Assembly (NCBI GenBank): GCA_016705545.1
Contig: JADIYA010000007.1
Location: 214,500 to 278,499, forward strand
Reading direction: 5' to 3'
Source of the DNA: Flavobacteriales bacterium
GTDB lineage: Bacteria; Bacteroidota; Bacteroidia; Flavobacteriales_F; PHOS-HE28
Length of the DNA stretch: 64,000 nt
The notes under the pieces are model-generated. The model saw only the letters and a list, made by a program, of their open reading frames with translations, was not told the DNA's origin and made no database searches. This document shows, in pieces, positions 51,407 through 60,068 of the stretch. The translations under genes were made by a program, and so were the position numbers. How positions within the stretch are numbered: position 1 is the first letter of the stretch; every line of letters starts with the position of its first letter.

Positions 51407-51700
51407 ATGAGCAACAACCCGAACAACTGGCCCCTCTGGGAGATCTTCATCCAGAGCAAACGCGGCTTGGAGCATAAGCACGTTGGCAGCCTGCACGCCG
51501 CCGACCCCCAAATGGCCATCGAGAACGCCCGCGATGTGTACACCCGCCGTCAGGAAGGGAACAGTATCTGGGTGGTGCTCGCTGAGCATGTGCATGCCTC
51601 GCGTCCGGAGGATGCCGAGAGCTTCTACGACCCTGCCGACGACAAGGTGTATCGGCACCCCACCTTCTACACGATGCCTGAAGGCGCGAAATACATTTAG
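51407..51700 (+). CDS. paaB: Phenylacetyl-CoA 1,2-epoxidase subunit PaaB
   Basis: A 97-residue small subunit needed for assembly of the epoxidase complex. It shows the family start WPLWEIFIQSKRGLEHKHVG, the core HAADPQMAIENARDVYTRR, and the end YRHPTFYTMPEGAKYI. It begins 78 bases after paaA at the ATG at 51407. Confidence 0.94.
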   Translation: MSNNPNNWPLWEIFIQSKRGLEHKHVGSLHAADPQMAIENARDVYTRRQEGNSIWVVLAEHVHASRPEDAESFYDPADDKVYRHPTFYTMPEGAKYI

Positions 51701-51741
51701 TGAATGGTGGGTGGGCGCCACCATCGCCACCTCCATCACCC

Positions 51742-52494
51742 ATGAGCAACGCACTATTCACCTACACCCTCCGCCTCGCCGACGACCTTCTCATCCTAAG
51801 CCAACGCCTGGGTGAATGGTGCGGCCACGGCCCAGTGCTGGAGGAGGATATCGCCCTTACCAACCGCGCGCTGGACCACCTCGGCGAAGCCCGCAACCTG
51901 CTGACCTACGCCGGACAGGTGGAAGGCAAGGGCCGGACGGAAGATGACCTGGCCTACCTGCGTATGGAACGCCAATACACCAATGTGAAACTGGTGGAAC
52001 AGCCCAACGGCGACTACGCCCACACCATGGTGCGCAGCTTCCTCTTCGATGCCTACCACCTGCCGCTGATGCAGGCCCTGTTGAAGAGCACCGACGAACA
52101 GCTCGCGGCCATCGCGGGCAAAAGCGTGAAGGAGGCCACCTACCACCTGCGCGCCAGCAGCGAGTGGATCATCCGCTTCGGCGATGGGACCGAGGAGAGC
52201 CACCAGCGCGCCCAGGCCGCCCTCGACAACCTGTGGACCTACACCGGCGAGCTTTTCGAAAGCGATGCCGTGCTGGAGGAGATGACCAAGGCGGGCATCG
52301 CGCCGGACATCGCCGCCATCAAGGAAAGCTGGAGCAAGACCGTGGACCAGGTGCTTTCCGAAGCCACCCTGAAGCGCCCCGCCGATGCCTTCATGATGAC
52401 CGGCGGCCGCAAGGGCCTGCACAGCGAGCACATGGGTTTCATCCTGGCGGAGATGCAGCATGTGACAAGGGCGTATCCGGGGGCGGAATGGTGA
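51742..52494 (+). CDS. paaC: Phenylacetyl-CoA 1,2-epoxidase structural subunit PaaC
   Basis: A 250-residue ferritin-like subunit that pairs with PaaA. Typical blocks are ALFTYTLRLADDLLILSQRL, ALDHLGEARNLLTYAGQ, DDLAYLRMERQYTNVKLVEQ and GLHSEHMGFILAEMQHV. PaaC keeps the four-helix fold but lacks a full iron site. It starts at the ATG at 51742, 41 bases after paaB. Confidence 0.94.
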   Translation: MSNALFTYTLRLADDLLILSQRLGEWCGHGPVLEEDIALTNRALDHLGEARNLLTYAGQVEGKGRTEDDLAYLRMERQYTNVKLVEQPNGDYAHTMVRSFLFDAYHLPLMQALLKSTDEQLAAIAGKSVKEATYHLRASSEWIIRFGDGTEESHQRAQAALDNLWTYTGELFESDAVLEEMTKAGIAPDIAAIKESWSKTVDQVLSEATLKRPADAFMMTGGRKGLHSEHMGFILAEMQHVTRAYPGAEW

Positions 52495-52514
52495 AGAATT
52501 GAATCGCAACGGCG

Positions 52515-52569
52515 CGACGACGCAACCAATCCGAAACGTTCATGCGCATGTCCGCGCGTTGCGTCGTCG
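52515..52569. repeat. Long inverted repeat between paaC and paaD
   Basis: Perfect twelve-base arms CGACGACGCAAC (52515-52526) and GTTGCGTCGTCG (52558-52569) flank a 31-base loop that itself contains the palindrome CATGCGCATG (52541-52550). Degenerate copies of the arm motif continue on both sides. It fills the 100-bp gap between two genes of the operon. It could be a REP-like insert, a processing hairpin or an internal attenuator. Confidence 0.6.
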
Positions 52570-52594
52570 AGTCGTCGCGGTTGAGAGCATTCCA

Positions 52595-53080
52595 ATGATC
52601 ACCAAACACCGCATCCTCGAGCTCCTCGACTACGTGAAGGACCCGGAGATCCCGGCCATCAACGTGCTGGAGCTGGGCGTGGTGCGCGGCGTGGAGGTGG
52701 AAGTAAGCGGCAAGGCCATCATCACCATCACCCCCACCTACACCGGCTGCCCGGCCATGGACGTGATGGCGGCCGACATCAAGAAGGAACTGCTGGAGGC
52801 CGGCGTGCCCGAAGTGGAAGTGAAGATGAGCCTCTCCCCCGCCTGGACCACCGACTGGATCACCGACGAAGGCAAGCGCAAGCTGAGGGAATACGGCATC
52901 GCCCCGCCGGAAAAGAGCGCCGACATCCGCGCGCTGAAAGGCGAACAACCCGTAGTGGCCTGTCCGCAGTGCGGCTCGAAGAACACGGTGATGCTATCGC
53001 TCTTCGGCAGCACGGCCTGCAAGGCGCTGTGGAAGTGCCAGGATTGTCTGGAGCCGTTCGATCAGTTCAAGTGCTTGTGA
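52595..53080 (+). CDS. paaD: Phenylacetate pathway Fe-S assembly factor PaaD
   Basis: A 161-residue protein of the MIP18/DUF59 type, thought to mature Fe-S or di-iron sites of the Paa oxygenase. The N-terminal DUF59 part contains VKDPEIPAINVLELGVVRGV and TPTYTGCPAMDVMAADIKKE, with the conserved Cys in TGCPA. The C-terminal zinc-ribbon-like part has CPQCGSKN and CQDCLEPFDQF. The start at 52595 follows the long inverted repeat. Confidence 0.92.
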   Translation: MITKHRILELLDYVKDPEIPAINVLELGVVRGVEVEVSGKAIITITPTYTGCPAMDVMAADIKKELLEAGVPEVEVKMSLSPAWTTDWITDEGKRKLREYGIAPPEKSADIRALKGEQPVVACPQCGSKNTVMLSLFGSTACKALWKCQDCLEPFDQFKCL

Positions 53081-53109
53081 GCCGGCCGACCCTCTCCGCC
53101 TGAGGCCGC

Positions 53110-53117
53110 TACTTTCG
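53110..53117 (+). promoter_or_regulatory. -7-like element TACTTTCG of cca
   Basis: One mismatch to TAnnTTTG, only seven bases before the cca ATG, again suggesting a nearly leaderless message. Confidence 0.4.
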
Positions 53118-53124
53118 CCGCCCG

Positions 53125-54606
53125 ATGCCTACCGGGCGCAAATACACCGTTGATCCCGAACGTCTCGATGGCGTCACGGTCGAACCGCTCTTCGCAGCGG
53201 TGGCGGCGGAAGCAGCGCATCAGGACATTCCCGCTTTCGCGATTGGCGGTTATGTCCGCGACAGACTCATCGGCCGTCCATGCAAGGACATCGACTTCGT
53301 GGTAGAGGGCGATGGGATGGCGTTCGCCGACGCGGTGGCGCAGCGCCTCGATGCCGGGCACGTGCATGCCTTCAAGAATTTCGGGACAGCGATGTTCATG
53401 TTCGGCGACCACCAAGTGGAGTTCGTGGGCGCTCGCAAGGAGAGCTACAGCCGCAATAGCCGCAAGCCCGAAGTGGAGCCGGGCAGCATCCAGGACGATC
53501 AGGAGCGTCGCGATTTCACCATCAACGCGCTGGCCATCTCACTTAACCAAGGGAGCCTCGGCGCGCTGGTGGATCCCTTCGGCGGCATCCTTCATCTCGA
53601 CCAAGGACTGCTGCGCACACCGCTCGATCCGGACATTACCTTCAGTGACGATCCGTTGCGCATGCTGCGGGCCGTGCGCTTCGCCAATCAGCTCGGCTTC
53701 ACCATCGACCCCATCACCTTCGAGGCGATCAAGCGGAACGCGAAGCGATTGGAGATCATCAGCGCCGAGCGCATCCACGGCGAGCTGAACAAGATCATCG
53801 GCTGCGACACCCCGAGCCAAGGCTTCATCCTCCTTCGCGAGAGCGGCCTGCTGGCGGAGTTCTTCCCCGAATTCTTGGAGCTCGCAGGCGCCGAGGAGAA
53901 ATTCGGCATCGGCCACAAGGACAACTTCTACCACACGCTGCAGGTGCTCGACAACGTCTGCGCGAAGAGCAACGACCTCTGGCTGCGCTGGGCCGCCATC
54001 CTGCACGACATCGCCAAGCCCGCCACCAAGCGCTTCGAGCCCGGTCATGGCTGGACCTTCCACGGGCACGAGGACAAAGGCGCACGCATGGTGCCCAAGA
54101 TCTTCCGCCGCCTGAAGCTCCCCCTGGATGAGCAGATGAAGTTCGTGCAGAAACTGGTGGCGCTTCACCTGCGGCCCATCGCCCTCACCAAGGAAGAGGT
54201 CACCGATAGCGCCATCCGCCGACTGCTCTTCGACGCGGGTGACGACATCGACGCGCTCATGATCCTCTGCCGCGCCGACATCACCAGCAAGAACGAGAAG
54301 AAGAAGGACCGCTACCTGCGCAACTACGAGCTCGTGATCCAGAAGCTCAAGGACGTTGAGGCGAAGGACCGCGTTCGCAACTTCCAGCCGCCCATCACCG
54401 GCGAGGACATCATGCGGGCCTTCAACATCCCGCCCTGCAAACTCATCGGCGATATCAAGACGGTGATCAAGGATGCGATCCTCGATGGCGAGATCGAGAA
54501 CGAGCGGGGACAAGCGTGGCAGTTGATGCTGGAGACCGGGAGGATGCTGGGGGTGGAGCCTGTGGTGCAGGAGGACAAAGGGCAGGCGCAGGACCAGGAG
54601 CATTGA
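53125..54606 (+). CDS. cca: CCA tRNA nucleotidyltransferase with HD domain
   Basis: A 493-residue enzyme that adds or repairs the 3' CCA of tRNA. The nucleotidyltransferase core has FAIGGYVRDRLIGRPCKDID with the catalytic Asp pair. The second motif is ERRDFTINALA, and the tRNA-binding neck is SDDPLRMLRAVRFANQLGF. An HD phosphohydrolase domain follows from about residue 260 (YHTLQVLDNV, WAAILHDIAKP, FHGHEDKGA), as in many Bacteroidetes CCA enzymes, where it may act as phosphatase or phosphodiesterase. Last 20 residues are Gln/Glu-rich. Confidence 0.94.
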   Translation: MPTGRKYTVDPERLDGVTVEPLFAAVAAEAAHQDIPAFAIGGYVRDRLIGRPCKDIDFVVEGDGMAFADAVAQRLDAGHVHAFKNFGTAMFMFGDHQVEFVGARKESYSRNSRKPEVEPGSIQDDQERRDFTINALAISLNQGSLGALVDPFGGILHLDQGLLRTPLDPDITFSDDPLRMLRAVRFANQLGFTIDPITFEAIKRNAKRLEIISAERIHGELNKIIGCDTPSQGFILLRESGLLAEFFPEFLELAGAEEKFGIGHKDNFYHTLQVLDNVCAKSNDLWLRWAAILHDIAKPATKRFEPGHGWTFHGHEDKGARMVPKIFRRLKLPLDEQMKFVQKLVALHLRPIALTKEEVTDSAIRRLLFDAGDDIDALMILCRADITSKNEKKKDRYLRNYELVIQKLKDVEAKDRVRNFQPPITGEDIMRAFNIPPCKLIGDIKTVIKDAILDGEIENERGQAWQLMLETGRMLGVEPVVQEDKGQAQDQEH

Positions 54607-54648
54607 TGCTGCGCCGCTCCAAATGACCCATGACGTGGGCATGAACGT

Positions 54649-54656
54649 TAGTTTCG
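54649..54656 (+). promoter_or_regulatory. -7-like element TAGTTTCG upstream of the pRiA4b-miaA operon
   Basis: One mismatch to TAnnTTTG, 49 bases before the ATG at 54706, in the 99-bp gap after cca. No -33 TTG seen. Confidence 0.35.
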
Positions 54657-54705
54657 CAAGCTGCAATTGCTTGCTCCTGCTCTTGCCACCTGCCCACTGA
54701 ACCCC

Positions 54706-55293
54706 ATGCGCATCTACCGCTTCCGTGTCCTGATCGACCACCCGAGCGAGGCCTTCCGCGACATCGAGATCGGGAGCGAGCAGACCTTCAAGGAGCTGCA
54801 CACGGCCATCAAGGATGCCTTCGGCTTCATCGGGCAAGAGATGGCGTGCTTCTATGTGAGCGATGGGGAATGGGGCAAGGGCCCGGAGATCCCCTTGGCG
54901 GATCTGGGCTTCGCCGAAGAGGGCGAGGTTCCGGCGCTCATGGAACAAGTGCAGATCAGCGATCACATCCGCAGCACGGACCAGCGCTTCGTTTACGCCT
55001 ACGACTTCCTGCATATGTGGATGTTCATGGTGGAGCTCATCCATGCCGGTGATCCGGAACCGGGCATCACGTATCCGCGCGTGGTGCTCAGCATGCACGA
55101 GGCGCCCGACGAGCACAGCAAAGAGGACGACCTCTCCGCTGGCATCCTGGAAGAGGACCCCTACGCCATGGGCGAAGAGGAGCACCAATACGAAGAGGGC
55201 GAGGACGATGACCTCTTCGGCGACGACCCCGATGAGGGCGAAGGCCACGACGAATTCAGCCAAGGCGGTGGCGAGGACGATACGTTCCGCTGA
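54706..55293 (+). CDS. Plasmid pRiA4b ORF-3 family protein (IS1096 TnpR-like)
   Basis: A 195-residue protein. The N-terminal about 140 residues match the pRiA4b ORF-3 fold: YRFRVLIDHPSEAFRDIEI, a HTAIKDAFGF helix, then FVYAYDFLHMWMFMVELI. The remaining 55 residues are very acidic (EEDPYAMGEEEHQYEEGEDD) and Gly/Asp-rich. Despite the name of the family there is no sign of a transposon here. It is coupled to miaA through a one-base overlap of stop and start (TGATG). Its role is unknown; a link with tRNA modification is only suggested by the coupling. Confidence 0.82.
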   Translation: MRIYRFRVLIDHPSEAFRDIEIGSEQTFKELHTAIKDAFGFIGQEMACFYVSDGEWGKGPEIPLADLGFAEEGEVPALMEQVQISDHIRSTDQRFVYAYDFLHMWMFMVELIHAGDPEPGITYPRVVLSMHEAPDEHSKEDDLSAGILEEDPYAMGEEEHQYEEGEDDDLFGDDPDEGEGHDEFSQGGGEDDTFR

Positions 55294-56195
55294 TGCCTGA
55301 TCGCGCCCTGGTGATCATCGGCGGGCCCACCGCTTCGGGCAAGACCGATGCGGGCATCTCGCTCGCCAAGCACTTCGGAACGGAGGTCATCAGCGCCGAT
55401 TCGCGGCAGTTCTATCGTGCCATGCGCATCGGCACCGCACGCCCCTTGGAACATGAATTGGGCGGCGTGAAGCACTACTTCCTCGGGCACTTGGAACTGG
55501 AAGAGACCTGGAGCGCGGGCCGGTTCGCGCGCGAAGCGGAGCCTGTGCTGCAAGAGTTGCTCTCGAAGCATGGCATCGCCGTGCTCGTTGGGGGCAGCGG
55601 CCTCTACATCGATGCACTGGTGAAAGGCCTCGATCCCTTGCCCGCCAGCGATCCCCGACTGCGCGAGCGGTTGATGCGACGGATCGATGCCGGAGGGCTC
55701 ACGGACCTGCTGCATGAACTCGAACGCCTCGACCCTGCCACCGCTGCGCGCATCGATGCCAGCAATCCGCACCGCGTGATCCGGGCCCTGGAAGTGTGCC
55801 TGCTGACCGGCAAGCCCTTCAGCGAGCAACGAACCGAAGCGAGCGACCGCACCGACATGCGCATCGTGCGCATCGCAATGGATGTACCGCGCGAAGAGCT
55901 CTACGCGCGCATCGACGCCCGCGTGGACCGCATGATGGACGATGGTCTTGCCGAGGAAGCGCGCACGCTCCTTGCCCATCGCACGCTCAATGCGCTGCAG
56001 ACCGTTGGATACAAGGAGCTCTTCGCGCACTTCGATGGCGAGTTGGAACTGGCCGCGGCCATCGCCCTCGTCAAGCAGCACAGCCGCAACTACGCTAAGA
56101 GGCAAGTCACTTGGCTCCGGCGCGATGCATCGTGGCACTGGCTCTCGCCCACCGATCATCTTGCGCACATCGCCCATGCGGAAGCCCAGCGATGA
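55293..56195 (+). CDS. miaA: tRNA dimethylallyltransferase
   Basis: A 300-residue enzyme that isopentenylates A37 of tRNAs reading UNN codons. Visible are the P-loop IIGGPTASGKTDAG, the tRNA-binding EVISADSRQFYRAMRIGTA, IAVLVGGSGLYIDALVKGL, NPHRVIRALEV and the late QHSRNYAKRQVTWLRRD. Length and all motifs are normal. It overlaps the following membrane protein gene by 20 bases if that gene starts at 56176. Confidence 0.95.
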   Translation: MPDRALVIIGGPTASGKTDAGISLAKHFGTEVISADSRQFYRAMRIGTARPLEHELGGVKHYFLGHLELEETWSAGRFAREAEPVLQELLSKHGIAVLVGGSGLYIDALVKGLDPLPASDPRLRERLMRRIDAGGLTDLLHELERLDPATAARIDASNPHRVIRALEVCLLTGKPFSEQRTEASDRTDMRIVRIAMDVPREELYARIDARVDRMMDDGLAEEARTLLAHRTLNALQTVGYKELFAHFDGELELAAAIALVKQHSRNYAKRQVTWLRRDASWHWLSPTDHLAHIAHAEAQR

Positions 56196-57750
56196 TCAGA
56201 TGATCCGCGGGGCTGTCTGGCTGACCCTTGGCCTCGGTGTCCTTGATCGCGCCATCGTCCTCTTCGGCTTCGCCTTCACGCACATCGGCATCGACGACGC
56301 TTTGATCATGCAGGTGGCCGTCGATTACGGCAACGGCATCTTCCGAGAACCCTTCCTCTACGGGCAGAACTACAATCCCATGCTGGAGGCCCTGCTCGCA
56401 GCGCCATTCGTTCGATTGGGCGCCGTGCCATGGATCGTCCTGCCCATCGTCACATCGGTGCTCGCGCTCCTCCCTTTTTGGTCTTGGAGCCTCTGGGCGC
56501 TGCGGAAGGGCGCTATCGCCGCCTCACTGGTGGTCGCCTTGGTGCCGCTTGTGCTTCCCGCGGAATGGTCCATGATCACGAGCATGCCGCGCGGCTGGGT
56601 ACACGGGCTCGCGCTGATGGCCTTCATGCCATGGCTGCTGAATGCCCGCCATGCATGGAGCAGGCACCTGCTCTTGGCCTTCACCTCGGTGGCCGCTCTG
56701 CTCTGCAATGCGAATGCGCTGCCCCTGACCGCAGCCTTCGCGCTATGGCTGGTGCTGCGCGATGGAAGGCATGTTTCGCTCTGGATCAGCGCCGCCCTTG
56801 CAACCGCGATCGGTTATGGCTTGCATAGCGCAGCGCAAGGTTGGTACGCGGCCCGGACCGGATCCGTGGTGCATCCGCTCGGACCCGATGACCTGGCCTT
56901 CGATCCGTCATTGATCGCCGATGGGTTTTCGAACATCGGTCTGCACTTCCAACACCTGCACACGTTCGGCGGCATGGGCTGGGTGGCCGTGGCCTTTCTG
57001 CTCGTTGCCGCGTTCTTCCTCTTGCGCCAAGGCGAGTGGCGCGTGGCTGCGTCCATGGCTGCGGCAGTGGCCATCCTGATCCTTGCGCTCGGCATCCCCA
57101 AAGTGCATGAAGGATGCGCGAGCGTCTTCTTCCCGCGCTCGCGGATGATGCTCAGCACGCCCTTGCTCCTGACGGGGACGCTTGCATGGCTGTTGCGTGG
57201 CTCGCGGGTCCCGCGCTGGTTCGCGATCGCTGGACCGGTCCTGGCGCTGATCACGGTCCTCGTGCGAACGCATGCATTGGAGGGCACCGTGAAGCATGAG
57301 CTTGCCCAGCAGAAATGCGCCTGGGTTCGCGAAGAGCCGTTGCGATCGGTGCGTGACCGCTGCGAGGCGATCCATGAGACAGCCATTACCAACGGTTGCG
57401 GGCTGATCGTTCCCATCCGGTGGCCGCACCTCAAGGTGGATCATCGCGAGCATTTCGCCGCGCACCTCACGTGCTACGCCTGCCCGGTGCTCATCGAGGG
57501 CTTCCCGTCGGCCTTTGGCGCGGGCTTCGATCGTCGATCATGGGTGCGCGAAGCGCATGATCAAGCGCCGCAAGGACGTGTGCTCTTCGTTGGCGGTGAT
57601 GTTACCGCCTGGCAGCGCGCAATCGCTGCTGGCCTGATCATCGAGGACGTCAGTGGTCAAGGCATCCCGATGCACATCGCGCAATGCGACTCGGTCGCCA
57701 TTGGCGAATTCATCCTCCGCCTTGGTATTGACGATGACCTCGGGCGCTGA
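56176..57750 (+). CDS. Multi-pass membrane protein, GT-C glycosyltransferase-like
   Basis: A 524-residue protein with about ten predicted membrane helices in residues 10-370 and a soluble C-terminal domain of about 150 residues. The first extracytoplasmic loop has an acidic pair (THIGIDDALIMQVAVDYGNG) followed by YGQNYNPMLEALLAAP. That placement resembles the catalytic loop of GT-C enzymes such as ArnT or PMT, which use polyprenyl-linked sugars. The C-terminal domain holds several cysteines (NGCGLIVPIRW, HLTCYACPVLIEG). I do not recognise a specific family. The ATG at 56200 is an alternative start just after miaA. Confidence 0.6.
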   Translation: MRKPSDDQMIRGAVWLTLGLGVLDRAIVLFGFAFTHIGIDDALIMQVAVDYGNGIFREPFLYGQNYNPMLEALLAAPFVRLGAVPWIVLPIVTSVLALLPFWSWSLWALRKGAIAASLVVALVPLVLPAEWSMITSMPRGWVHGLALMAFMPWLLNARHAWSRHLLLAFTSVAALLCNANALPLTAAFALWLVLRDGRHVSLWISAALATAIGYGLHSAAQGWYAARTGSVVHPLGPDDLAFDPSLIADGFSNIGLHFQHLHTFGGMGWVAVAFLLVAAFFLLRQGEWRVAASMAAAVAILILALGIPKVHEGCASVFFPRSRMMLSTPLLLTGTLAWLLRGSRVPRWFAIAGPVLALITVLVRTHALEGTVKHELAQQKCAWVREEPLRSVRDRCEAIHETAITNGCGLIVPIRWPHLKVDHREHFAAHLTCYACPVLIEGFPSAFGAGFDRRSWVREAHDQAPQGRVLFVGGDVTAWQRAIAAGLIIEDVSGQGIPMHIAQCDSVAIGEFILRLGIDDDLGR

Positions 57751-59025
57751 TCAGAGCTCCACGCCGATCAGCAGCACATCATCCACTTGCTCCTCGTCCC
57801 CCTTCCAATTCCGGAAGCGGTCGCTGATGGCCTGATGCTGGTCGTCCATGCCGAGGCACGCGGTCTCCAAGAGCCATTGCTTGAAGCCTGCGCTGCGCAG
57901 CTTCTTGCCTTGCGGTCCGCCGAACTGGTCCGCGATGCCATCGGAGAAGAGGTAGATGCGATCGCCTGACAGGTAGCGCACTTCATGCTGGGCGAAGGGC
58001 TTGTCCAAGCCTTCGTGAAGGCCAATAGGCATGCGGTCGGCCTTCAGTTCGGTGATGGCACCATCGCGCAGCAGGTACAATGGATGGTAGGCCCCGGCGA
58101 ACCGCAGCGAGCCATCGCGCTCATCCGTTACGGCCACGCTCACGTTCATGCCATCGCGGTGGCTCACCTCGAGCTCGCCCTTGTTGAGCACCTGCTCGAA
58201 TCCTGCGCGCATGGCATCGAGCATGGCCGCTGGCTCCGTGATGCGGCGCTGCAGCACCACCTCCTCGAAGAGCGAGGCGCCGATGAGGCTGAGCAAGGCG
58301 CCCGGCACGCCATGACCGGTGCAATCCGCCGCTGCCACGACCTTTCTCCCATCGACCTCGGTGAACCAGAACAGATCACCGCTCACGATATCGCGCGGAC
58401 GGAAGAGGATGAAGCTCTCGGGGAACAACGCAGCGAGATCGGCCGCTTCGGGCAGCACCGCGCGCTGGATGCGCTGCGCGTAGCGGATGCTGCTGAGCAG
58501 GTCCGCGTTCTGGCGCTTCACCAGCGCTTGCTGCTCGCTCACCTTCTCCTGCAGGGCGATCCGCTCGCGGATGTCGCGGATGAAGAGGATGATGGCGGGC
58601 CGGCCATCGTAGCTGGTCACGCGTGCGCTGCTCTCCACGGGGAGCACGGCGCCGCTGGCCGTGAGCATCGGTACATCGTCATACACCGCGCCCTTCTGCT
58701 CCCACGCATCGGCGATGCGCTCGGCGCTGCGGTGCAGCATGCTGTCCGGGTGCAGTTGGAAGATGGTGAGGCCCTGCAACTCCTCCCGCGCATAGCCCAG
58801 CATCGATGCGGCCTTCTCGTTCGCCTGATAGATGCGGCCGTTCACGAAGTTGATCACGAAGAGCCCGTCGTTGCTGCCCTCGAGCACTTCCAGGTAACTG
58901 GCCCGGTCGCGCTCGATGCGCTCATGGCGCGCACGCAGTCGATTGTACGCGAAGGCCAATCCGGTAGCGGCGCCGAGCAGCGCCACGGGCACGGCCACCA
59001 CGGCGAGGCCAATGCTCAGCTCCAT
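57751..59025 (-). CDS. PAS-domain SpoIIE-type protein phosphatase
   Basis: A 424-residue protein: one N-terminal membrane helix (IGLAVVAVPVALLGAATGLA), a PAS domain at about residues 45-160 (LEGSNDGLFVINFVNGRIYQ), a linker (LLSSIRYAQRIQRAVLPEAA) and a PP2C/SpoIIE phosphatase domain at about 200-424. Metal-binding Asp residues are visible in RDIVSGDLFWF, AAADCTGHGVPGALLS and LFSDGIADQFGG, the last with the usual 'SDG'. Such enzymes dephosphorylate STAS-type proteins in partner switching. The STAS protein at 38803 is a possible but unproven target. It overlaps the upstream redoxin gene by 10 bases. Confidence 0.88.
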   Translation of the reverse strand: MELSIGLAVVAVPVALLGAATGLAFAYNRLRARHERIERDRASYLEVLEGSNDGLFVINFVNGRIYQANEKAASMLGYAREELQGLTIFQLHPDSMLHRSAERIADAWEQKGAVYDDVPMLTASGAVLPVESSARVTSYDGRPAIILFIRDIRERIALQEKVSEQQALVKRQNADLLSSIRYAQRIQRAVLPEAADLAALFPESFILFRPRDIVSGDLFWFTEVDGRKVVAAADCTGHGVPGALLSLIGASLFEEVVLQRRITEPAAMLDAMRAGFEQVLNKGELEVSHRDGMNVSVAVTDERDGSLRFAGAYHPLYLLRDGAITELKADRMPIGLHEGLDKPFAQHEVRYLSGDRIYLFSDGIADQFGGPQGKKLRSAGFKQWLLETACLGMDDQHQAISDRFRNWKGDEEQVDDVLLIGVEL

Positions 59026-60032
59026 GATGCTGCTGGTGTCGCGTTGAGGCCTTGGAGCGCACCGAAGATCAGCTCCGGGTCCAGGAACTCGCCGACCCGA
59101 TCGGGGCGAGAGACGTAGCGCACCATGCCATCGACATCGATGAGGAATGAAGCCGGCAACGGGATGCCTTGCTCGTAATCAACGCCCACCTCGAGCAAGG
59201 GGTTGTTGTACACCACGCCGTATTGCCCGCTCACCTGCTGGTCGCTGTCGCTGAGCATGCGGTAGCCCACGCCGATGCGCGCCACCATGTCGCGGTTCAC
59301 GTCGATGTTGTCGGGGCCGATGGCCACCACGTGAACGCCCTTCTCGGCGAAGCGCTGCCGATTGCGCTCGTAGGTGCGCAGCATCATGTGGCAGCCGGGG
59401 CACCAATCGCCGCGCACGAAGATCAAGAGCACCGGATGCTGGCCACGGTAGGAAGAGAGCCGCACCGGGCGCCCATCCTGATCGGGCAGCGTGAAGTCCA
59501 CCGCCTCCTGCCCCACCTGCACCTTGTAGCCGAAGCGCGTGCTGCGCCGGATGCGGTAGCCGTCCTGCACATAGCTGAAGGTGAGCCCGAGCGCGCCCAC
59601 GATGGGCAGCAGCGGCGCGAGCCAGAGGTCCCAGGCGAAAGGCTGGCCACTGACCGCGAGCGCATACAGCCCCGCAGCAGCGACCGACATGCCCGAATCG
59701 ACCCAGAGCAGGTTCACATAGGTGAACTGCTGCATGAAGGCTTGCCGGGCGATGATGGCCGTACCCGACAGCAGCATGGCCAAGGTGAGCATGGGCCATG
59801 TGCTGTAACGCAGGTCGAGCGCGATGCCGATGGCCAGCGCCGTGATCAGGATCAGCGTGAATTGGTAGTTGCTCGTGTACTTCTTGAACTCGAGCTGAAC
59901 GAAGCCGTGCGCCAGCACAAGCACGCCGGCCATGAGCAGTGGTTCACCGAGCAGGAGGGGCACGGCCGAGGCCAGCAAGAGGAGCACGGCCAGGCTCGTG
60001 AAGGGGTGTATCCGCGTGAGCACGCGCGTCAT
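59016..60032 (-). CDS. Membrane-anchored redoxin (AhpC/TSA-like thioredoxin fold)
   Basis: A 338-residue protein. The N-terminal about 170 residues form five or six membrane helices (SLAVLLLLASAVPLLLGEPL, FTLILITALAIGIALDL, and so on). A thioredoxin-like domain follows: GQEAVDFTLPDQDGRPVRLS, the active site FVRGDWCPGCHMMLRTY with a CxxC pair, then VVAIGPDNIDVNRDM and LPASFLIDVDGMVRYV. It resembles peroxiredoxin-type proteins fused to a membrane anchor; reductase or peroxidase activity cannot be decided. The ATG at 60032 is preferred over the GTG at 60041. It is cotranscribed with the SpoIIE phosphatase gene. Confidence 0.8.
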   Translation of the reverse strand: MTRVLTRIHPFTSLAVLLLLASAVPLLLGEPLLMAGVLVLAHGFVQLEFKKYTSNYQFTLILITALAIGIALDLRYSTWPMLTLAMLLSGTAIIARQAFMQQFTYVNLLWVDSGMSVAAAGLYALAVSGQPFAWDLWLAPLLPIVGALGLTFSYVQDGYRIRRSTRFGYKVQVGQEAVDFTLPDQDGRPVRLSSYRGQHPVLLIFVRGDWCPGCHMMLRTYERNRQRFAEKGVHVVAIGPDNIDVNRDMVARIGVGYRMLSDSDQQVSGQYGVVYNNPLLEVGVDYEQGIPLPASFLIDVDGMVRYVSRPDRVGEFLDPELIFGALQGLNATPAASWS

Positions 60033-60068
60033 ACGGCTCACAAGGGGCCGATGTTGCCCAAGCGCAGC

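Noticed and set aside
54706..55293. Transposon passenger gene marking an insertion sequence
   Set aside because: Only the family name is mobile-element related; no terminal repeats, transposase or target duplication is seen and the gene is fused into an operon with miaA.
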